Origin: Brenneria corticis
GTDB lineage: Bacteria; Pseudomonadota; Gammaproteobacteria; Enterobacterales; Enterobacteriaceae
Assembly (NCBI RefSeq): GCF_003115855.1
Contig: NZ_KZ819080.1
Span: forward strand, 62,001 to 126,000
Reading direction: 5' to 3'
DNA: 64,000 bases
Of this stretch, positions 25,370 to 33,491 are shown one piece after another. The notes under the pieces are model-generated. The model did no database searches. It was not told the origin of the DNA and worked only from the letters and a program-made list of their open reading frames with translations. Each line of letters opens with the position of its first letter. The stretch's first letter is position 1. Made by a program: the position numbers and the translations under genes.

Positions 25370-25768
25370 ATGCAAAGACTGACGATATCAATGGATGATC
25401 AACTGGCGCAGGACTTTGATGAACTGATGCGGCGTAAAGGCTATGCCAATCGTTCCGAAGCGTTCCGCGATATGTTGCGTCGCGAGCTGGGGGAAATGAC
25501 GCGGGCGACGGATGAAAACGGCGCGTGCGTGGCGGTGCTGAGCTACGTCTACGATCACCATGAGCGCCAGCTTTCCAGCCGGCTGGCCGAAATGCAGCAC
25601 GACCATCACGATTTGACGGTCTCCACCATGCACACGCATCTGAGCCATGAAGAGTGCGTGGAAACGGTGATCCTGCGCGGCACTTCCTCACAGGTGGAGC
25701 ATTTCGCGGAATCGGTCATGGCGCAAACCGGCGTGCGCCACGGCAGATTGAATCTTATTCCGCTGTAA
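25370..25768 (+). CDS. nikR: nickel-responsive regulator NikR
   Basis: Ribbon-helix-helix repressor (residues 1-50, MQRLTISMDDQLAQDFDELM...RSEAFRDMLR) joined to an ACT-like Ni-binding domain, 132 residues. The high-affinity Ni ligands are all present: H77, H88, H90 and C96 equal E. coli H76, H87, H89 and C95. With nickel it represses nickel uptake. A GTATGA...TCATAC operator stands 175 bp downstream, in front of the methyltransferase-nikABC genes. In E. coli nikR follows nikE; here it precedes the transport operon in the same direction. Confidence 0.97.
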   Translation: MQRLTISMDDQLAQDFDELMRRKGYANRSEAFRDMLRRELGEMTRATDENGACVAVLSYVYDHHERQLSSRLAEMQHDHHDLTVSTMHTHLSHEECVETVILRGTSSQVEHFAESVMAQTGVRHGRLNLIPL

Positions 25769-25817
25769 CCTCTTCAATGCCCGCACCGACGCGCCGTTTC
25801 TGCGAATACCGCCAAAC

Positions 25818-25867
25818 GTCATCCCCGCGCACTGCCACCAGTCATCCCCGCGGCCGTAGGCGGGGAT
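25818..25867. repeat. dispersed palindromic extragenic repeat (GTCATCCCCGCG type)
   Basis: GTCATCCCCGCG occurs at 25818-25829 and 25841-25852. The second copy forms a hairpin, ATCCCCGC (25844-25851) with GCGGGGAT (25860-25867). The same hairpin sequence recurs at 59981-60000, so this is a repeated element in the genome. Confidence 0.7.
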
Positions 25868-25915
25868 CCGCTTTTACCGGCGGCTCACAGGCTGAAGTTA
25901 AGCCAGATCAAAAAA

Positions 25916-25942
25916 GTATGATTTTTTTTATAAAGTTCATAC
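25916..25942. promoter_or_regulatory. NikR operator
   Basis: GTATGA (25916-25921) and TCATAC (25937-25942) are the exact half-sites of the E. coli nik operator, separated here by 15 bases instead of 16. The site lies about 100 bp before the methyltransferase start and so would control it together with nikABC. Confidence 0.8.
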
Positions 25943-26042
25943 TCTACGATTCAACCAGACCACCCTATCTGTTATAAGTTGGACATCTTCCGCGCAATGC
26001 CGGTGTAGATACCGGCCTGAATAGTTAACAGGACAACCCCGC

Positions 26043-26822
26043 GTGAGCCAACTCCTTGTCGAAAATGAAAGCCGCGAGCTATTGGAGGATGTGCAGTGCT
26101 ATTGGACATCCCGCGCCGCCGGCTACGCCCAGTTGAATGCCGCCGAGCTGGCCAACGCCAAGCGCGCCGCCTGGCTGAAAAAAATCACTGAGTATGCCCC
26201 GGACAAACCGCGCTTAAAGGTGCTGGATATCGGCACCGGACCGGGCTTCTTCGCCGTGACGCTGGCGCTGGCCGGGCACCGGGTGACGGCGGTCGATATC
26301 ACCCAGGCGATGCTGGATCAGGCGCGCGCCAACGCGGCGCATTACGGCGTTGCGGTGAACTTCGTGCTATCGGACGTGCATGCGCTGCCGTTTGACGACG
26401 ACAGCTTCGACCTGATCGTCGCGCGCAATGTGACCTGGAATCTGGACGCCCCGCAATATGCTTATCAGGAGTGGCGCCGGGTGCTGGCGCCGGGAGGGCG
26501 GCTGGTTAACTTTGACGCCAACTGGTATCTGCAACTGTTTGATGAGCAAAGCCGCCTTGGCTATCTGGCGGACCGGGCCAACGCGCGCTACCTGGGACTG
26601 GACGATCACTATGTCAATACCGATACCGTCGCCATGGAAAACATCGCCCGTCAGCTGCCGCTCAGCCGGGAACGCCGCCCGCAGTGGGATACGCAGGCGC
26701 TGCTGCAATGCGGGTATCACAAGATCATGCTGGATACGCGCGTCGGCGATGAACTGTGGGATGAGACGGAAAAGGTGAATTACGCCTCGACGCCGATGTT
26801 TCTGGTCTGTGCGGAAAAATAG
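26043..26822 (+). CDS. class I SAM-dependent methyltransferase heading the nik operon
   Basis: 259-residue protein with a standard Rossmann methyltransferase domain. Motif I is VLDIGTGPGFF (60-70), motif II is the acidic AVDITQAML (about 85), SDVHALPFDDDSFDLIVARN carries motifs III/IV (about 108-127), and the post-motif is VLAPGGRLVNFD. The substrate is unknown. The start is GTG 26043 after an AGGACA site. It is placed directly behind a NikR operator and 15 bp before nikA, so it should be co-expressed with nickel import. It might modify a nickel ligand or chelator, but nothing in the sequence proves this. No nicotianamine-synthase or opine-dehydrogenase partner is present nearby. Confidence 0.85.
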   Translation: MSQLLVENESRELLEDVQCYWTSRAAGYAQLNAAELANAKRAAWLKKITEYAPDKPRLKVLDIGTGPGFFAVTLALAGHRVTAVDITQAMLDQARANAAHYGVAVNFVLSDVHALPFDDDSFDLIVARNVTWNLDAPQYAYQEWRRVLAPGGRLVNFDANWYLQLFDEQSRLGYLADRANARYLGLDDHYVNTDTVAMENIARQLPLSRERRPQWDTQALLQCGYHKIMLDTRVGDELWDETEKVNYASTPMFLVCAEK

Positions 26823-26837
26823 TTATCGGGAGCGGCG

Positions 26838-28454
26838 ATGCCGAGTATCAAAACAGCGCTAGCGCAGATGTTTTCCGCCTGCGTCCGGGCCGGGTGCCTG
26901 GCGTTGCTCGCGCTGGCGGCGTCAGGAGCATCCGCCGCGGCAAGCGCGTCACCGGGTTCGGTTTCCTTAAGCTACGCCAGCACCAAAGATATCCGCGATA
27001 TCAACCCGCATCTCTACGGCGGCGAGATGGCGGCGCAGAATATGGTGTTCGAGCCGCTGGTCGTTAACAGCGAACAGGGCGTGCGGCCATGGCTGGCGCA
27101 AAGCTGGGAAATATCGCCGGACGGCAAGCGGTACACCTTCCACCTGCGCCAGGGGGTGAGGTTCAGCGACGGCGAGCCGTTCAATGCGCGGGCGGCGAAA
27201 CAGAATTTTGAGGCCGTATTGGCGAATTATCAGCGCCACGCCTGGCTTGAGCTGGTACGGCAGATCGATAAAATCGACGCGGCGGATGACGACACCCTGG
27301 TTCTGCATCTGAAAAATCCCTACTACCCCACGCTGGTGGAACTGGGTCTGACCCGGCCTTTCCGTTTTATCTCCCCGCGCAGTTTTATCGACGGCCAGAC
27401 CAAAAACGGCGTCCGCTCCTATGCCGGAACCGGACCCTGGCTGCTGGCGGAGCAGGTAAAAAACCAGTATGCGACCTTTAAGGCCAATCCCCGCTACTGG
27501 GGAACGCCCCCCAAACTGCAAAGCGTGTCGTGGAAGGTGATCCCCGACCGGCAAAGTATGCTGCTGGCGTTGGAAAAAGGCGACGTTCAGCTGATCTTCG
27601 GCGCGGATGGCGACATGATTGACGGCGATACCTTTATGGCGTTGCAGGCGGCGGGCAAATTTCATACCGCCATCAGCGAGCCGGTGGCCTCGCGGGCGCT
27701 GGTATTGAACAGCAGCCGGGCGATAACCGGCGACCGTCAGGTGCGTCTGGCGTTGCAGTACGCGGTGGATAAGCAGGCGATTGCGCAAGGCGTTATGTCG
27801 GGCAGCGAAAGCGTGGCGGATACGCTGCTGGCCCGTAGCGTGCCTTATGCCGATATCGCCGATCTGCCGGTCTACCGCTACGACGCGGCGAAAGCCGCCG
27901 CGCTGCTGGACGAGGCGGGCTGGCGCTTACCCGCGGGCGGGGCGATCCGTGAGAAGCAGGGCAAGCCGCTGCGGCTGGTGTTCTCTTATAGCACCAACAA
28001 TGCGGGCGAACAGCAGATCGCCGAAGTGGTGCAAAGCAATTTCCGTCAGGTCGGGGTGGATGTCTCGCTGCTGGGCGAGGAGAAACAGGCGTATCTGGAC
28101 AGGCAAAAGTCCGGCGATTTTGATCTGCAATACTCCCTGTCCTGGGGAAAACCTTACGATCCGCAATCTTATCTCTCCTCGTTCCGTATTCCGGCGCATG
28201 CCGACTATCAGGGGCAAAAGGGACTGCCGGACAAGGCCGGGCTGGACGCGCTGATCGGCCGGGTATTGATCGAGCCGGACGAGACGCGGCGCCGGGCGCT
28301 GTACCGCCGGATACTGCTGCGGCTGGCGCAGGAGGGGGTTTATATCCCGTTGACCTATTCCCGCGCCAAGGCGGTATTCAGCCCGGGGTTGCAAGGCGTG
28401 ACCTTTAATCCTTCCCAGTATGAGATCGCTTTTGAAAAGATGTACTGGCGCTAG
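26838..28454 (+). CDS. nikA: nickel ABC transporter, periplasmic binding protein NikA
   Basis: Family 5 solute-binding protein of 538 residues. It has a signal peptide (hydrophobic stretch about 17-35, ending ASGASAAASA). The family-5 signature SWEISPDGKRYTFHLRQGVRFSDG lies at about 88-111. The close match to NikA runs through DINPHLYGGEMAAQNMVFEPLV and NFRQVGVDVSLLGEEKQAY. In E. coli NikA delivers nickel complexed with small ligands such as histidine. Start ATG 26838. It is followed by nikB after 15 bp. Confidence 0.93.
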   Translation: MPSIKTALAQMFSACVRAGCLALLALAASGASAAASASPGSVSLSYASTKDIRDINPHLYGGEMAAQNMVFEPLVVNSEQGVRPWLAQSWEISPDGKRYTFHLRQGVRFSDGEPFNARAAKQNFEAVLANYQRHAWLELVRQIDKIDAADDDTLVLHLKNPYYPTLVELGLTRPFRFISPRSFIDGQTKNGVRSYAGTGPWLLAEQVKNQYATFKANPRYWGTPPKLQSVSWKVIPDRQSMLLALEKGDVQLIFGADGDMIDGDTFMALQAAGKFHTAISEPVASRALVLNSSRAITGDRQVRLALQYAVDKQAIAQGVMSGSESVADTLLARSVPYADIADLPVYRYDAAKAAALLDEAGWRLPAGGAIREKQGKPLRLVFSYSTNNAGEQQIAEVVQSNFRQVGVDVSLLGEEKQAYLDRQKSGDFDLQYSLSWGKPYDPQSYLSSFRIPAHADYQGQKGLPDKAGLDALIGRVLIEPDETRRRALYRRILLRLAQEGVYIPLTYSRAKAVFSPGLQGVTFNPSQYEIAFEKMYWR

Positions 28455-28469
28455 GTAAACGGTGAGCTG

Positions 28470-29408
28470 ATGACGCGTTATATTTTACGGCGCCTGTTGA
28501 TGATGGTGCCGCTGTTGGCGGCGATATCAGGGATGGCGTTCGCACTGATGCAACTTTCCCCGTCCGATCCCGCCGAAGTCGCGCTGCGGGTGAATATGAT
28601 CGTGCCCACGGATGACGCCATTGCCGAGATGCGCCGGGAGCTGGGGCTGGATCTGCCGTTGTGGCGACAGTACCTTTCCTGGCTGCAACGCAGCCTGCAT
28701 CTGGATTTCGGCACCTCGTTCGTCACTCGCGCCGGCGTATGGCAAGAACTGATGCGGGCGCTGCCGGTGACGCTATGGCTGGCCGCCAGCGCGCTGGGCA
28801 TGATTCTGCTCTTTTCGCTGTCGTTGGCCATGCTGTGCGTGGCAACCCGGGATCGCTGGCCGGATAAGCTGTTGCGGGCGCTGCTGTTTTTGCTTACCGC
28901 CATGCCGAACTACTGGGTTGGCCTGCTGCTTATCTGGCTGCTGGCGGTCAAGCTGGATTGGCTGCCCGCCGGCGGCGTTCAGGCGCCCGGCGCGGTGATA
29001 TTGCCGGCGCTGACGCTGGCGCTGGGCTATATCGGCACCTATGTCCGGCTGCTGCGCAACAATATGCTGGGGCAGCTTAACCAGCCCTACGTGGGGTACG
29101 CCAACGTCCGCGGGTTGACGCCGCGCCGCATTCTGTGGCGGCACGTGTTGATTAACGCGCTCTATTCGCCGCTGGTGGCGCTTGGCATGAGCATTCCCAG
29201 GCTTATCGCCGGTACGCTGATCATCGAAAACATTTTTTCCTGGCCCGGTTTGGGCCGGCTGTGCGTGACGGCGATTTTTAACCGCGACTATCCGGTTATT
29301 CAGGCCTATGTCTTGCTGATGGCGCTGCTGTTTGTGGCGGCGAACTTCCTGATTGATTTAGTGCAAATGTGGCTGGATCCCCGCTTGCGGCGCGGTATCG
29401 CCGGATGA
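28470..29408 (+). CDS. nikB: nickel ABC transporter permease NikB
   Basis: 312-residue inner-membrane permease of the DppB/OppB type with about six helices. Its N-terminal MTRYILRRLLMMVPLLAAISGMAFALMQLSP is characteristic. The cytoplasmic EAA-like loop is YVGYANVRGLTPRRILWRHVL (about 209-229). It partners NikC to form the membrane channel. The stop overlaps the nikC start (ATGA at 29405-29408). Confidence 0.94.
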   Translation: MTRYILRRLLMMVPLLAAISGMAFALMQLSPSDPAEVALRVNMIVPTDDAIAEMRRELGLDLPLWRQYLSWLQRSLHLDFGTSFVTRAGVWQELMRALPVTLWLAASALGMILLFSLSLAMLCVATRDRWPDKLLRALLFLLTAMPNYWVGLLLIWLLAVKLDWLPAGGVQAPGAVILPALTLALGYIGTYVRLLRNNMLGQLNQPYVGYANVRGLTPRRILWRHVLINALYSPLVALGMSIPRLIAGTLIIENIFSWPGLGRLCVTAIFNRDYPVIQAYVLLMALLFVAANFLIDLVQMWLDPRLRRGIAG

Positions 29409-30238
29409 ACCGCCGTCTCTGGCTGCGGCTGCGGCAGGATCGGCTGGCGCTGGCCTGCCTGTGTCTGCTGGCGCTGATCCTGGCGGCGGGGCTGCTGGCC
29501 CCCTGGATTGCGCCGCACGATCCGCTGCTGGTTTCCTGGCGCGACAAATACCACGGCATCAGCCTGCGTTACCCGCTGGGGGCCGACCATCTGGGCCGCT
29601 GCGTCTTCTCCCGCCTGCTGTACGGCATCCGCACCACGGTGCTGGTCTCGCTATCGGCGATGGCGGCGACGCTGGCGCTCGGTCTGCTGATTGGCATGCT
29701 GGCGGGCTATTTCCGCGGGCGCGTTGATGCGCTATTGATGCGCTGGTGCGATGTGATGCTCTCTTTTCCCGGCGAGGTGATGATTTTTGCCCTGGTGGGG
29801 ATGATGGGGCCGGGGCTGCAGAATATTATCCTGGCGGTGCTGCTGGTGAAGTGGGCCTGGTATGCGCGGATGATCCGCGGCATCGTGCTGCAATACAGCG
29901 ATCGGCACTACGTCCATTTCGCCAGAATTATCGGCGGGCCGGCACGCTATATCATCCGGCGGCATCTGCTGCCGGTGACGGCCGCCGAAATAGCGGTACT
30001 GGCCACCACCGACAGCGGCGCGGTGATCCTGCTGCTCTCGGCGCTCTCCTTTATCGGGCTGGGGGTTCAGCCGCCCGCGCCGGAGTGGGGCGCGATGCTG
30101 GGCGAGGCGAAAAACCTGATGCTGACGCACCCGGAACAGATGCTGCCGGCGGGACTGGCGATTATGCTGGTGGTCGCCGCGTTTAACTATCTGGGGGACT
30201 TTTTGCGCGACGTGCTGGATAAGCAGGGACCGGATTGA
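29405..30238 (+). CDS. nikC: nickel ABC transporter permease NikC
   Basis: 277-residue permease of the DppC/OppC type, the same length as E. coli NikC. It contains PLGADHLGRCVFSRLLYGIRTTVLVS and the EAA-like loop YVHFARIIGGPARYIIRRHLLP. It is translationally coupled to nikB. In other bacteria nikD and nikE, the ATPases that power import, follow directly. Here the operon stops and a toxin-antitoxin pair on the other strand begins 35 bp later, with no nikD or nikE anywhere in the window. ATPases encoded elsewhere would be needed for activity. Confidence 0.94.
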   Translation: MNRRLWLRLRQDRLALACLCLLALILAAGLLAPWIAPHDPLLVSWRDKYHGISLRYPLGADHLGRCVFSRLLYGIRTTVLVSLSAMAATLALGLLIGMLAGYFRGRVDALLMRWCDVMLSFPGEVMIFALVGMMGPGLQNIILAVLLVKWAWYARMIRGIVLQYSDRHYVHFARIIGGPARYIIRRHLLPVTAAEIAVLATTDSGAVILLLSALSFIGLGVQPPAPEWGAMLGEAKNLMLTHPEQMLPAGLAIMLVVAAFNYLGDFLRDVLDKQGPD

Positions 30239-30272
30239 GGTTGAGTCGTCGTTCGGCTCTCTGCGGTTATGT

Positions 30273-30560
30273 TTACATTGCTTTTAGTACTTTGATGAAA
30301 TCAGGCTTGTTTTTTAGAATGTTCAGGACTTTTAGCGCTATGCCTGTCGGTTGGCGTCGATGTTGCTCCCATGCCTGAACAAGGGAAGGCGAGACGCCTA
30401 GCGCTGAAGCAAAATCATCTTGTTTCAACCCTGATAATGTTCGAATTGCTTTCACGTCAGGCATTTCATAGCGAGTGATACGTGCTGCGGTTGTTTTGCC
30501 CTCGCTGATTGCGACAGCTTCGTTGACAGACGTCATTAAGTCATTGAAGAAATCACTCAT
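30273..30560 (-). CDS. NadS/HigA-type antitoxin of toxin-antitoxin pair 1
   Basis: 95-residue protein with an N-terminal helical part (MSDFFNDLMTSVNEAVAISEG) and a Cro/C1-type helix-turn-helix (LSGLKQDDFASALGVSPSLVQAWEQHRRQPTG, about 50-81), the NadS-type antitoxin layout. The start at 30560 overlaps the toxin stop by 4 bp (ATGA), so it is coupled behind the toxin. The antitoxin is expected to bind the toxin and autoregulate the promoter at 30911-30956. A longer in-frame start would run deep into the toxin gene and is rejected. Confidence 0.88.
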   Translation of the reverse strand: MSDFFNDLMTSVNEAVAISEGKTTAARITRYEMPDVKAIRTLSGLKQDDFASALGVSPSLVQAWEQHRRQPTGIALKVLNILKNKPDFIKVLKAM

Positions 30561-30898
30561 AAAGCCCCCTTTTTCAAACGCTCTATTGCTGACTTGAGCA
30601 CGTTTTTCTCTGCCCCGGTCAACGTGTCTTTTTGCCCTTTTTGATACACAGTAAAGAGCCATATATGGCCTTTGGGCGATTGGTAATAGTAAATAACGCG
30701 AACACCGCCGCGTTTACCACAATGGCTGTTTTCAGGTGAGAAACGAATCTTTCTGCATCCGCCAGTTCCAACAATGACACTCCCCAACTCCGGGTCGGTA
30801 ACTAACAATTTTTGAAACTCCGTATACTCATCTTCACTAAGAAGTCTTTCACGTTGTTTGCTGAAAAAGTCAGTTTCAATGAACTCAACATATCTCAT
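30557..30898 (-). CDS. RelE/HigB2-family toxin of toxin-antitoxin pair 1
   Basis: 113-residue protein of the RelE/HigB2 ribosome-dependent mRNA interferase fold. The motifs GTGGCRKIRFSPENSHCGKRGGVRVIYYY and HIWLFTVYQKGQKDTLT match this family, with the conserved basic KRGG loop and aromatic core. Toxin precedes antitoxin, as in higBA. Codon use is more AT-rich than the flanks, consistent with recent acquisition. It is a clear paralogue of the toxin at 52537-52878. It sits exactly where nikDE would be expected. Confidence 0.88.
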   Translation of the reverse strand: MRYVEFIETDFFSKQRERLLSEDEYTEFQKLLVTDPELGSVIVGTGGCRKIRFSPENSHCGKRGGVRVIYYYQSPKGHIWLFTVYQKGQKDTLTGAEKNVLKSAIERLKKGAL

Positions 30899-30910
30899 TG
30901 CGGCGTCCTT

Positions 30911-30956
30911 ACCCTGTTTGTGCGTAAAATTTACTCTTACAGGGTGGGAGTGTCAA
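30911..30956 (-). promoter_or_regulatory. promoter and inverted-repeat operator of toxin-antitoxin pair 1
   Basis: Read on the minus strand: TTGACA (30951-30956) and TAAATT (30928-30933) with a 17-base spacer. Two 7-bp arms, ACCCTGT (30911-30917) and ACAGGGT (30939-30945), form an inverted repeat around the -10, fitting an antitoxin autoregulation site. Confidence 0.65.
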
Positions 30957-31010
30957 TGTATATAGACCGCTAGCGTGAGACGAAGGGGAAGCAGGGATAG
31001 CGGCCAGTTC

Positions 31011-32729
31011 TCAGGCCGCATCGCCGATATCCGCTAATTCCTTGCGCGGTGAAATAAACGGCACGCGCACTTCCACCCGGGTAAATCTGTCGGCCTCACA
31101 GACCACGGTGACGCCGAAGCGGTTGCCGTAGCGGGCCTTGATGCGCCGGTCCACCAGATTCATCCCCAGACCGTCTCCGCCGTGGGGCGGTTGATACATG
31201 CCGGCGTTATCTTCCACCGTCAGCTCCAGCGTATTGGCATGCAGACGTCCGCTGATGCGAATATGACCGACGTCGATCATCTGCGAAATGCCGTGCTTGA
31301 TGGCGTTTTCGACAATCGGTTGCAGGGAAAAGGCGGGCAGCCGCGCTTCCAGCAGCTCATCCGGCAGCGAGATATCCACCGTCAGATGATCGGCGAAGCG
31401 CGCTTTCTCAATCTCCAGATAGGAATTCACGTGTTCCAGTTCGTCGTTGAGCGAGACCTCATCGTTGCTGCGCTTGAGGTTTTTACGGAAAAAGGTCGAT
31501 AGCGACAGCACCAGCTGGCGGGCGTGAGCGGGATCGCGGCGGATTACCGCCGACAGCGTATTCAGCGCGTTAAACAGGAAGTGAGGGTTCACCTGCGCGT
31601 GCAATAGCTTGATTTCCGACTGTACCAGCAGCTGCTTTTGCCGTTCGAAGCGCCCGGCCAGAATCTGCGCGGAGAGCAGATGGGCGATCCCTTCCCCCAG
31701 CGTACGGTTGATGCTGGAAAACAGCTTGTTTTTGGGCTCATACAGCTTAATGGTGCCGATTACGCGCTGTTCTTCGCCCCGCAGCGGGATCACCAGCGTT
31801 GATCCCAGTTTGCAGCTCGGTGAAATGGAACAGGTGTAAGGCATTTCATTGCCATCGGCGTAGACCACCTGATTCTTCTCGATCGCCCGATGGGTGTGGC
31901 GCGAGGTGATCGGCGAGTCTACGGTATGGTGATCGTCCCCCAGGCCGATAAACGCCAGCAATTTTTCCCGGTCGGTAATGGCGACGGCCCCGACGCCCAG
32001 CTCTTCATACAGGATGCGGGCCACGCGCATACTGTTTTGCTGGTTGAACCCCTGGCGCAGCGCCCCTTCGGCACGGGCGGCGATTTGCAGCGCCTTGGCG
32101 GAAAATGCCGAAGTATACTTTTCGAAAATGGCGCGCCGGTCGAGCAGAATGCGCATAAACATCGCCGCGCCGACGGTGTTGGTGATCATCATCGGCAGGG
32201 CGATGTCCTGCACCAGCTCCACGGCATCGGAAAAAGGACGCGCGACCAGCAGAATTATGGCCATTTGCAGGATTTCCGCCGCCAGCGTGGTCAAGGCCAC
32301 CACCGAGGGCTGAAACAACAGGTCGATACGGTTGCGCTGCGTCAGATAGCGGTGCAGCAGCCCGCCCATCAGGCCTTCCGCAATGGTGGAGAGCATACAG
32401 GCCAGCGCCGTCATCCCTCCCATGGAGTAGCGGTGGAGTCCGCCGGTCAAGCCCACCAGAAAACCGACCGACGGCCCGCCCAGCATGCCGCCCAGCACCG
32501 CTCCGGTGGCGCGGGTATTGGCAATGGAATCATCGATATGCAGGCCGAAATAGGTGCCCATGATGCAGAACATGGAGAAAACCAGATAGCACACCAGCTT
32601 ATGGGGCAGGCGGATGGTGACCTGCATCAGCGGAATAAATAACGGCGTTTTACTTAACAGATAAGCGATAACCAGATAAACGCACATCTGTTGCAGTAAA
32701 GAGAGGATTAAGTCGACTTGGCTGATCAT
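31011..32729 (-). CDS. btsS: LytS-type sensor histidine kinase BtsS (YehU)
   Basis: Inner-membrane histidine kinase for extracellular pyruvate in the BtsS/BtsR system, about 572 residues. An N-terminal 5TM LYT domain is followed by a GAF-like domain (with CSISPSCKLGSTLVIPLRGEE), a HisKA_2-type box with the phosphorylated His in AQVNPHFLFNALNTLS, and an ATPase N-box (PIVENAIKHG, then DGLGMNLVDRR). It matches E. coli BtsS along its length. ATG 32729 (MISQVDLILSLLQQM) fits E. coli best; ATG 32762 is possible. The response regulator gene btsR, normally the next gene, is absent; the toxin-antitoxin pair lies there. Confidence 0.93.
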   Translation of the reverse strand: MISQVDLILSLLQQMCVYLVIAYLLSKTPLFIPLMQVTIRLPHKLVCYLVFSMFCIMGTYFGLHIDDSIANTRATGAVLGGMLGGPSVGFLVGLTGGLHRYSMGGMTALACMLSTIAEGLMGGLLHRYLTQRNRIDLLFQPSVVALTTLAAEILQMAIILLVARPFSDAVELVQDIALPMMITNTVGAAMFMRILLDRRAIFEKYTSAFSAKALQIAARAEGALRQGFNQQNSMRVARILYEELGVGAVAITDREKLLAFIGLGDDHHTVDSPITSRHTHRAIEKNQVVYADGNEMPYTCSISPSCKLGSTLVIPLRGEEQRVIGTIKLYEPKNKLFSSINRTLGEGIAHLLSAQILAGRFERQKQLLVQSEIKLLHAQVNPHFLFNALNTLSAVIRRDPAHARQLVLSLSTFFRKNLKRSNDEVSLNDELEHVNSYLEIEKARFADHLTVDISLPDELLEARLPAFSLQPIVENAIKHGISQMIDVGHIRISGRLHANTLELTVEDNAGMYQPPHGGDGLGMNLVDRRIKARYGNRFGVTVVCEADRFTRVEVRVPFISPRKELADIGDAA

Positions 32730-32847
32730 GAGAAAATACGCCTGGCTGCCCAAGCGCAGCATTGTAGCGCGTTCTCCGCAACAGGAATACCGATCGCGCG
32801 CGATGAGAAATAAACCGCCGCCGCCAATCGGTTCCCGTTGCTAAAAG

Positions 32848-33483
32848 TTATTTATGATTGGCTGTTTTTACCGTCAGCATGCCTTCCGTTTCAAGGAAAC
32901 GGATGATGGCTTGCAGCCCGTCTCCGGTCTTCAGATTGGTGAACGTCCAGGGGCGCTGCGGGCGCATGCGGTTGGTGTCGCGCTCCATCACCTCCAGCGA
33001 CGCGCCGACGTAGGGCGCCAGATCGGTTTTGTTGATCACCAGAAAATCCGAGCGGGTGATGCCCGGTCCGCCCTTGCGCGGGATTTTCTCGCCTTCGGCC
33101 ACGTCGATGACGTAAATGGTCAGATCGGCCAGCTCCGGGCTGAAGGTGGCGCTCAGGTTATCGCCGCCGCTCTCCACGAACACAATGTCCAGATCGCCGA
33201 AGCGCCGCGCCAGATCTTCGACGGCCGCCAGATTCATGGAGGCGTCCTCACGGATGGCGGTATGCGGGCAGCCGCCGGTTTCCACGCCGATGATGCGTTC
33301 CGGCGCCAGCGCGCCGGCTTCGGTCAGAATGCGCTGGTCTTCTTTGGTGTAGATATCGTTGGTCACCACCGCGAGCTGCCAGACGTCGCGCATGGCCTTG
33401 CACAGCGCTTCCAGCAGCGCGGTTTTCCCCGACCCGACCGGGCCGCCGACGCCGACGCGCAGCGGTTGTTTGTAATCCGTCAT
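32848..33483 (-). CDS. ureG: urease accessory GTPase UreG
   Basis: SIMIBI-class GTPase of 211 residues that drives nickel delivery to the urease active site with UreD, UreF and UreE. The P-loop is GPVGSGKTALLEAL (about 13-26). ESGGDNLSATFSPELAD and the invariant Cys-Pro-His metal motif (GGCPHTAIREDAS, about 70-82) are present, as is the guanine-specificity NKTD. The start at 33483 has a GAGAGG site. It is the last gene of ureDABCEFG, 8 bp after ureF. Confidence 0.98.
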   Translation of the reverse strand: MTDYKQPLRVGVGGPVGSGKTALLEALCKAMRDVWQLAVVTNDIYTKEDQRILTEAGALAPERIIGVETGGCPHTAIREDASMNLAAVEDLARRFGDLDIVFVESGGDNLSATFSPELADLTIYVIDVAEGEKIPRKGGPGITRSDFLVINKTDLAPYVGASLEVMERDTNRMRPQRPWTFTNLKTGDGLQAIIRFLETEGMLTVKTANHK

Positions 33484-33491
33484 AGTGCCTC

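Noticed and set aside
26043..30238. Staphylopine/pseudopaline-type metallophore operon
   Set aside because: It would require a nicotianamine-synthase-like gene and an opine dehydrogenase. Only a generic methyltransferase is present, and the transporter genes are nikABC.
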